The translations under genes and the position numbers were made by a program. Below, piece after piece: positions 60,576 to 64,000 of a DNA stretch of 64,000 nucleotides. The DNA is from Actinoplanes sp. NBC_00393. GTDB taxonomy: Bacteria; Actinomycetota; Actinomycetes; Mycobacteriales; Micromonosporaceae. Location: assembly GCF_036053395.1 (NCBI RefSeq), contig NZ_CP107942.1:9766001-9830000 (forward strand), written 5' to 3'. The notes under the pieces were generated by a model, which had not been told where the DNA came from, ran no database searches, and saw only the letters and a list, made by a program, of their open reading frames with translations. Each line of letters starts with the position of its first letter. Positions within the stretch are counted from its first letter, which is position 1.

Positions 60576-60902
60576 CGAAAAGTCCCCGCTCTCCCACGCC
60601 ACGTAGGCACAACTCCAGGCCCCCAGCGCCGCCGCCGGGCTTACCCCGCGGTTGCGGCTGACCGCCACTGCTGCTTCCGGGCCTTTGGGGGGACGCTCGC
60701 GGTCAGCCGGGGTTGTGCGGCTGACCGTCAGCGCTGCTTCCCGGCCTTTGAAGGGACGTTAGCGGTCAGCCGGGGTTGCCCTCCGAGTCGCGAAGCGACT
60801 CTCGGCGGCAGCCGAATCCACGTGCTTAAGCCCGGCGGACGCGTTACGGCCTTGAGCTGTGCTGGCTCGCGGGGGAGAGCGGGGACTTTTCGTGACCCGT
60901 AC
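60566..60902. repeat. 337-bp palindromic intergenic element with internal tandem hairpins
   Basis: Long imperfect inverted arms bound the element. The left arm from 60566 (GTACGCGTGACGAAAAG, then TCCCCGCTCTCCC) matches the complement of the right arm ending at 60902. The similarity continues inward for about 80 bases to CCGGGCTTA (left) and TTAAGCCCGG (right). Inside are two 63-bp tandem units and a small hairpin. No open frame and no clear target duplication. It fills nearly all of the gap between convergent HxlR and SPFH genes, so it may be a MITE-like element, a bidirectional terminator or both. Confidence 0.8.
60655..60772. repeat. two tandem 63-bp hairpin units
   Basis: Each unit starts CGGCTGACCG and ends CGGTCAGCCG (60655-60709 and 60718-60772), giving 10-bp perfect stems around about 35-nt loops that share TGCTTCC and GGCCTTTG. 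A third small hairpin, GAGTCGC / GCGACTC, follows near 60784-60800. Confidence 0.85.
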
Positions 60903-60911
60903 TGGAAAGGG

Positions 60912-61796
60912 TTATTTGTCGCTGGTGACCGAGCGGGTCAAGGAAACGCTGTTGCCCATGCACAGGCCGGGCTCTTTGCCGAGTTTCTCGGCGATCTGGA
61001 GGCAGCGGGCGACCTGGTCGACGCTGGCGTCGGTGCGGGTGATCTCGGCGCGGGTCTTCGCGTTGGCCTTGTCGATCTCCAGGTTGCGCGCCTCGAGGAT
61101 CTTCTGGCCGTAGGCGGCGATCGCCTGCGTGGTCGGCTCGTCATACCGCGGCGACTCGAACGCCACCGACTTCACCACGATCTCGTCACCGAGTTCGCTG
61201 GTCAGCGCCTTGATCAGCGGTTCCTTGTAGGTCTGGTTGAGATCCGGCGCCGGGGCGTCGCCGCTGGTCACGTCAACCGAGCCGAGCGGGTCGAACGCCG
61301 CGAAGATCGACGTCAGGGAACCGTTGATCTGCGGGTTGACGCGGCGCTCGACAAAGACCTCGAACCGGGTCTTATCTCCCACCTCGCGGTAGGCGGCCCA
61401 GTTCTCCGGCGCCTTCTCCGCCTTCGCCGACCACTCGATCTGCACCGGGATGCAGGCCCGCCGCTGCGCCGCGATGGTCACCCACACGCAGCTGTCGCCC
61501 AGGTGGGCGTAGGTCTGCCCGGTCGCGTCCCATTCATCGATGTCCTGCCACGGCGCCGTCCATTGCAGGCCGGCGCCGGTGGTCCGGCCGGTCGGCTTGT
61601 TCCAGCTGGTCACGATGCCGACGTTGCGGGTCGGCACCACCGAGATGCACGACACCACGACGAACGTGACCGCCAGGAACAGGCTGCCGCCGAACGTGAG
61701 CCACGCGGAACGACGGAACTTGACCGCCTTGCCGACCACCGCGGCGACCAGGGCGAACAGGGCGACGGCGCCGAGAAAGATGCCGAGGACGAACAA
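60912..61796 (-). CDS. SPFH/band-7 domain membrane protein
   Basis: 294 aa from TTG 61796. Two N-terminal helices (LGIFLGAVALFALVAAVVG and LFLAVTFVVVSCISVV) lead into the SPFH domain (TRNVGIVTSWNKPTGRTTGAGLQW ... ERRVNPQINGSLTSIF) and a C-terminal helix-rich part (ILEARNLEIDKANAKTRAEITR). Such stomatin/prohibitin-like proteins form membrane rings or scaffolds. It is encoded five bases after the small membrane-protein gene upstream and probably forms an operon with it. Confidence 0.88.
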   Translation of the reverse strand: MFVLGIFLGAVALFALVAAVVGKAVKFRRSAWLTFGGSLFLAVTFVVVSCISVVPTRNVGIVTSWNKPTGRTTGAGLQWTAPWQDIDEWDATGQTYAHLGDSCVWVTIAAQRRACIPVQIEWSAKAEKAPENWAAYREVGDKTRFEVFVERRVNPQINGSLTSIFAAFDPLGSVDVTSGDAPAPDLNQTYKEPLIKALTSELGDEIVVKSVAFESPRYDEPTTQAIAAYGQKILEARNLEIDKANAKTRAEITRTDASVDQVARCLQIAEKLGKEPGLCMGNSVSLTRSVTSDK

Positions 61797-61801
61797 CGAA
61801 A

Positions 61802-62035
61802 TCAGGACTCCTGCTCCGGATGGGCCGCGCGGTGCGCGGCCAGGATGCGCTGCGCACGATCACGCAGATCGAGCGCGTCCGGCGTCTCGACGAGATCGGC
61901 GGCGAGCGCGATGGCATCGCGGTAGCGGGCGGCGCGCAGGGCCTCCCGGGTGCGGGCGGTGCCGAGGGCGAACCCGATCAGCACGCCGGCGGCCACCCCG
62001 AGAGCGGCCACGCCGAACACCAGAACCGCGATCAT
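61802..62035 (-). CDS. small membrane-anchored protein
   Basis: 77 aa from ATG 62035 (MIAVLVFGVAALGVAAGVLIGFALG). A single N-terminal transmembrane helix is followed by a charged helical tail (ARTREALRAARYRDAIALAADLVETPDALDLRDRAQRILAAH). No known domain. It lies 28 bases after the DUF574 methyltransferase gene and just before the SPFH gene, and may be a partner of the SPFH protein. An extension to GTG 62086 would overlap the methyltransferase gene. Confidence 0.65.
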   Translation of the reverse strand: MIAVLVFGVAALGVAAGVLIGFALGTARTREALRAARYRDAIALAADLVETPDALDLRDRAQRILAAHRAAHPEQES

Positions 62036-62063
62036 GCAGCTCACGGTACTGGAGTGGATCAAG

Positions 62064-62888
62064 TCAGGGCTTGCGGGCGACGCCACCGATCATCGTGTAA
62101 TAGCTGTCCTTCTGCTCCGCCTCGGCCTCGGCGCCGGGCCGCCACTCGGCCAGCGGCACCAGGCCCGGCTCGACCAGCTCGAAATCCCCGAAGTACGCCT
62201 CGACCTCGTCACGGCGCCGCCACCGGCCGGTGCCCAGAGTCTCGTTGAACACCCGCTCGGCGTCACGCACCTTCGCCGAGACCTCCGGATGCTCGCCGGC
62301 CGGATCCCAGAAATGGATGATCGCCAGGTGGCTGCCCGCCGGCAGCGCGTCCCGCAATGAAGCCGCGATCCGGCCCGGATCCTCGGAGTCGTGCAGGTGA
62401 TGCAGAATCGACAGCAGGAGAAGGCCGACCGGCTGGGAGAAATCCAGGTATTCCCGGACGACCGGATGCTCCAGAATCTTCCCCGGCTCGCGGACGTCCC
62501 CCTCGATGATCGTGCTGGTCCCCGCCTCGGCGAGCAGCGCGCGCCCGTGGACCAGCACCATCGGATCGTTGTCCACGTAGACGACCCGGGCCGCCGGATC
62601 GACGTCGTGCGCGACCTGATGCACGTTGGTCCGTGTCGGCAGACCCGAACCGATGTCGAGGAACTGCCGGATCCCCTGCTCGGCGGCGAGATAGCGGACC
62701 ACCCGGCGCAGGAACGCCCGGCAGGCCCGGCCCGCCTCCTGCGCATCCGGCATGATCTCCAGCGCCCGCTGCGCGGCCATCCGGTCGATCGCGAAATTGT
62801 CCTTGCCGCCGACCATGAAGTCGTAGACCCGGGCAATGCTGGGAGTCGTCGCGTCCACCCCGGGTGGAACCGGCTCGTCGGCGGTCAC
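62064..62888 (-). CDS. DUF574-type SAM-dependent methyltransferase
   Basis: 274 aa from ATG/GTG near 62888. Typical opening TTPSIARVYDFMVGGKDNFAIDR, then FLDIGSGLPTRTNVHQVAH (motif I), VVYVDNDPMVLVHGRALL and the C-terminal YYTMIGGVARKP define PF04672 (DUF574), a methyltransferase family expanded in Streptomyces and relatives. Substrate unknown. Many genomes have dozens of copies, often near regulatory genes. Confidence 0.93.
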   Translation of the reverse strand: MTADEPVPPGVDATTPSIARVYDFMVGGKDNFAIDRMAAQRALEIMPDAQEAGRACRAFLRRVVRYLAAEQGIRQFLDIGSGLPTRTNVHQVAHDVDPAARVVYVDNDPMVLVHGRALLAEAGTSTIIEGDVREPGKILEHPVVREYLDFSQPVGLLLLSILHHLHDSEDPGRIAASLRDALPAGSHLAIIHFWDPAGEHPEVSAKVRDAERVFNETLGTGRWRRRDEVEAYFGDFELVEPGLVPLAEWRPGAEAEAEQKDSYYTMIGGVARKP

Positions 62889-62965
62889 CTGCTGATCCTT
62901 CCGTGTGGATCGTCACGGCCGCCGCCGAGCCTAATCGAAGGTCATCACCATGAACAGGAGTTGTG

Positions 62966-63038
62966 CGCGCCCGGCAGGATTCGAACCTGCGACCGGTGGA
63001 TTAGAAGTCCACTGCTCTATCCGCTGAGCTACGAGCGC
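62966..63038 (-). tRNA. tRNA-Arg (anticodon TCT)
   Basis: Read on the minus strand it starts GCGCTCGTAGCTCAGCGGA and ends CCGGGCGC plus the discriminator base. The 7-bp acceptor stem GCGCTCG / CGGGCGC, the D-arm, the anticodon loop CTTCTAA (anticodon TCT) and the T-loop GGTTCGAATCC are all present. No variable-arm expansion; CCA is not encoded in full. Confidence 0.95.
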
Positions 63039-63051
63039 TGGCCAGCACATA

Positions 63052-64000
63052 CTAGGCGGTCGTGCCGGACTTGTCGTCCGCCTCGTCGGCCATCGCCGCT
63101 TCGACAGCGGCCTCCGCCGCCTCCAGCATGGTGATCATGCCAGCCTGGTCCTCCGGCGCGGGCGGCACACCGGCCTCCGCGGTGCCCGGCGCGGGCAGGA
63201 ACGCGTCCACCCAGCGGCCCAGCTCACGGAATACCTCGGCGCGTACGTCCTTGCCGGAGAGAGTCAGATCATGCAGGCCGCCGTCGAACCGCGCGATCGT
63301 CACCCGCGGGCCCAGGCCCGGCGCCCACCGGGCGATGTGCTCCACATCCAGCACCGCATCGGCCGCCCGCACGTCGTCGTGCCACTCCCGGCCCCGGAAC
63401 GTCCGGCTCGAACAGGCCACCAGCACCGGCACGTCGATGGACAGGCCGGCCCGCAGCCGCCGCTGGCCCCGCCGGATCGCGTCGAGCCAGCCCATCCGGA
63501 TCGGAAAACCCATGATCGGCTTCCAGGCCAGGTCGTAGTCCCACTCACCGTGATGCTCGGCGTGCAGGCTCCGGCCGTACAGGCCGAGGGAGGCGACGGG
63601 CATCCTTCGGTACGGCGAGCGGCCGCCGACCGCGAGAATGGCGGCCATCAGTGGACGCCGCACGAGCCAGGGCAGATTGAAGTCGAAGAACGGACTGTTC
63701 AGAAACAGTCCGTCGACGAGGCCGCGCCCCTTGCGGGTGTGCGCCCACAACGAGGTGATCAGGCCCCCCGTCGAATGGGCGCTGACCAGAAGCTGATCGT
63801 GGCCGTCCTCCTCCCGGATGATCCGGACCGCCTCGTCCAGCTCCGGGAAGTAGTCGGTCAGGCTGCGAGTGAAGTTCGGCGTCTGGTGCGGCAACAGGCT
63901 CCGGCCGTACTTGCGCAGGTCGAGGGCGTAGAAATCCCAGCCCCGCTCGGCGAAGAAGTCGGCCAGATGGGTCTGGAAGAAGTAGTCCACATACCCGTGG
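63052..64000 (-). CDS. alpha/beta hydrolase (5' end outside the window)
   Basis: At least 316 C-terminal residues; the frame is still open at the window edge (HGYVDYFFQTHLADFFAERGWDF). Nucleophile elbow LLVSAHSTGGLITSLW with catalytic Ser, and His in RFDGGLHDLTLSG. The fold resembles serine aminopeptidase S33/monoglyceride-lipase-like hydrolases. A Pro/Ala/Glu-rich tail ends the protein. Substrate unknown. It is encoded just upstream of the tRNA gene on the same strand. Confidence 0.85.
   Translation of the reverse strand, partial: HGYVDYFFQTHLADFFAERGWDFYALDLRKYGRSLLPHQTPNFTRSLTDYFPELDEAVRIIREEDGHDQLLVSAHSTGGLITSLWAHTRKGRGLVDGLFLNSPFFDFNLPWLVRRPLMAAILAVGGRSPYRRMPVASLGLYGRSLHAEHHGEWDYDLAWKPIMGFPIRMGWLDAIRRGQRRLRAGLSIDVPVLVACSSRTFRGREWHDDVRAADAVLDVEHIARWAPGLGPRVTIARFDGGLHDLTLSGKDVRAEVFRELGRWVDAFLPAPGTAEAGVPPAPEDQAGMITMLEAAEAAVEAAMADEADDKSGTTA

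Noticed and set aside
62966..63038. tRNA-Arg as an integration site of a mobile island
   Set aside because: No integrase, no repeat of the tRNA 3' end and no change of gene character on either side within the window.

Overview
The window looks like chromosomal DNA of a high-GC actinomycete of the family Micromonosporaceae, most likely Actinoplanes or a close relative. The GC-rich codon use, frequent GTG/TTG starts and apparently leaderless genes fit this. The xylose isomerase at 21186-22373 resembles, as I recall it, the classic Actinoplanes missouriensis enzyme almost residue for residue, and a complete conservon (cvnA-D) is typical of filamentous actinomycetes. No phage, plasmid or CRISPR is visible. 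The only clear mobile element is one IS5-type insertion sequence (about 1694-2719).

Layout. 1-3.2 kb: the 3' end of a WYL regulator, a NADAR protein, a tandem hairpin-repeat cluster, the IS5 copy and a 16-bp minisatellite. 3.2-8.9 kb: two GNAT acetyltransferases, a GH20 hexosaminidase, a CYP152 peroxygenase-type P450 and an M48 peptidase. 9-15.7 kb: a paralogous pair of membrane/cytosolic proteins divergent from the conservon (histidine-kinase-like CvnA, roadblock CvnB, DUF742 CvnC, GTPase CvnD). 15.7-20 kb: a LacI-type regulator divergent from a lactonase with two operator-like palindromes between them, then a solute-binding/VWA fusion protein. 20-26.8 kb: plant-cell-wall sugar utilisation, with a ROK repressor divergent from xylA-xylB, then a secreted pectin methylesterase and pectate lyase that share an almost identical duplicated ricin-type lectin module. 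27-33.7 kb: an MFS carrier, GH13 glucosidase, HD-domain protein, MHYT sensor, a 48-aa GPGG-motif membrane protein and a tightly coupled nucleotidyltransferase/BON-like/metallophosphoesterase cassette. 33.8-45.1 kb: thymidylate-kinase-like protein, SDR, a group-2 sigma factor behind a SigR-type promoter, an NlpC/P60 cell-wall hydrolase with an RBS-masking leader, small conserved proteins, a GAF-ANTAR regulator, an MhuD-type heme oxygenase, a MarR-DHA2 efflux pair, a methyltransferase and a short SARP. 45.2-53.8 kb: an orphan NarL-type regulator, an adhesin-like membrane protein, SerA, an APH-type kinase, a DMT transporter, a GT87 mannosyltransferase and a polytopic membrane protein. 53.8-59.1 kb: an OmpR/histidine kinase pair divergent from a lipoprotein-adaptor-ATPase-permease (MacAB-like) export operon. 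59-64 kb: a methyltransferase, HxlR regulator, a 337-bp palindromic intergenic element, an SPFH protein, a DUF574 methyltransferase, tRNA-Arg(TCT) and a truncated alpha/beta hydrolase.

How the genes work together. The clearest circuit is plant biomass use: pectin de-esterification and cleavage outside the cell, and xylose uptake-derived sugar converted by XylA and XylB to xylulose-5-phosphate under a ROK repressor. A second theme is envelope signalling and export: the conservon, the two-component-controlled ABC exporter and the redox-type sigma promoter. Most convergent gene pairs are separated by strong hairpin terminators. The most unusual items are the 337-bp palindromic element at 60566-60902 and its possible relative at 1292-1470, the SigR-type promoter ahead of the sigma gene, the OleT-like residues in the P450, and the nucleotidyltransferase-BON-phosphoesterase cassette.
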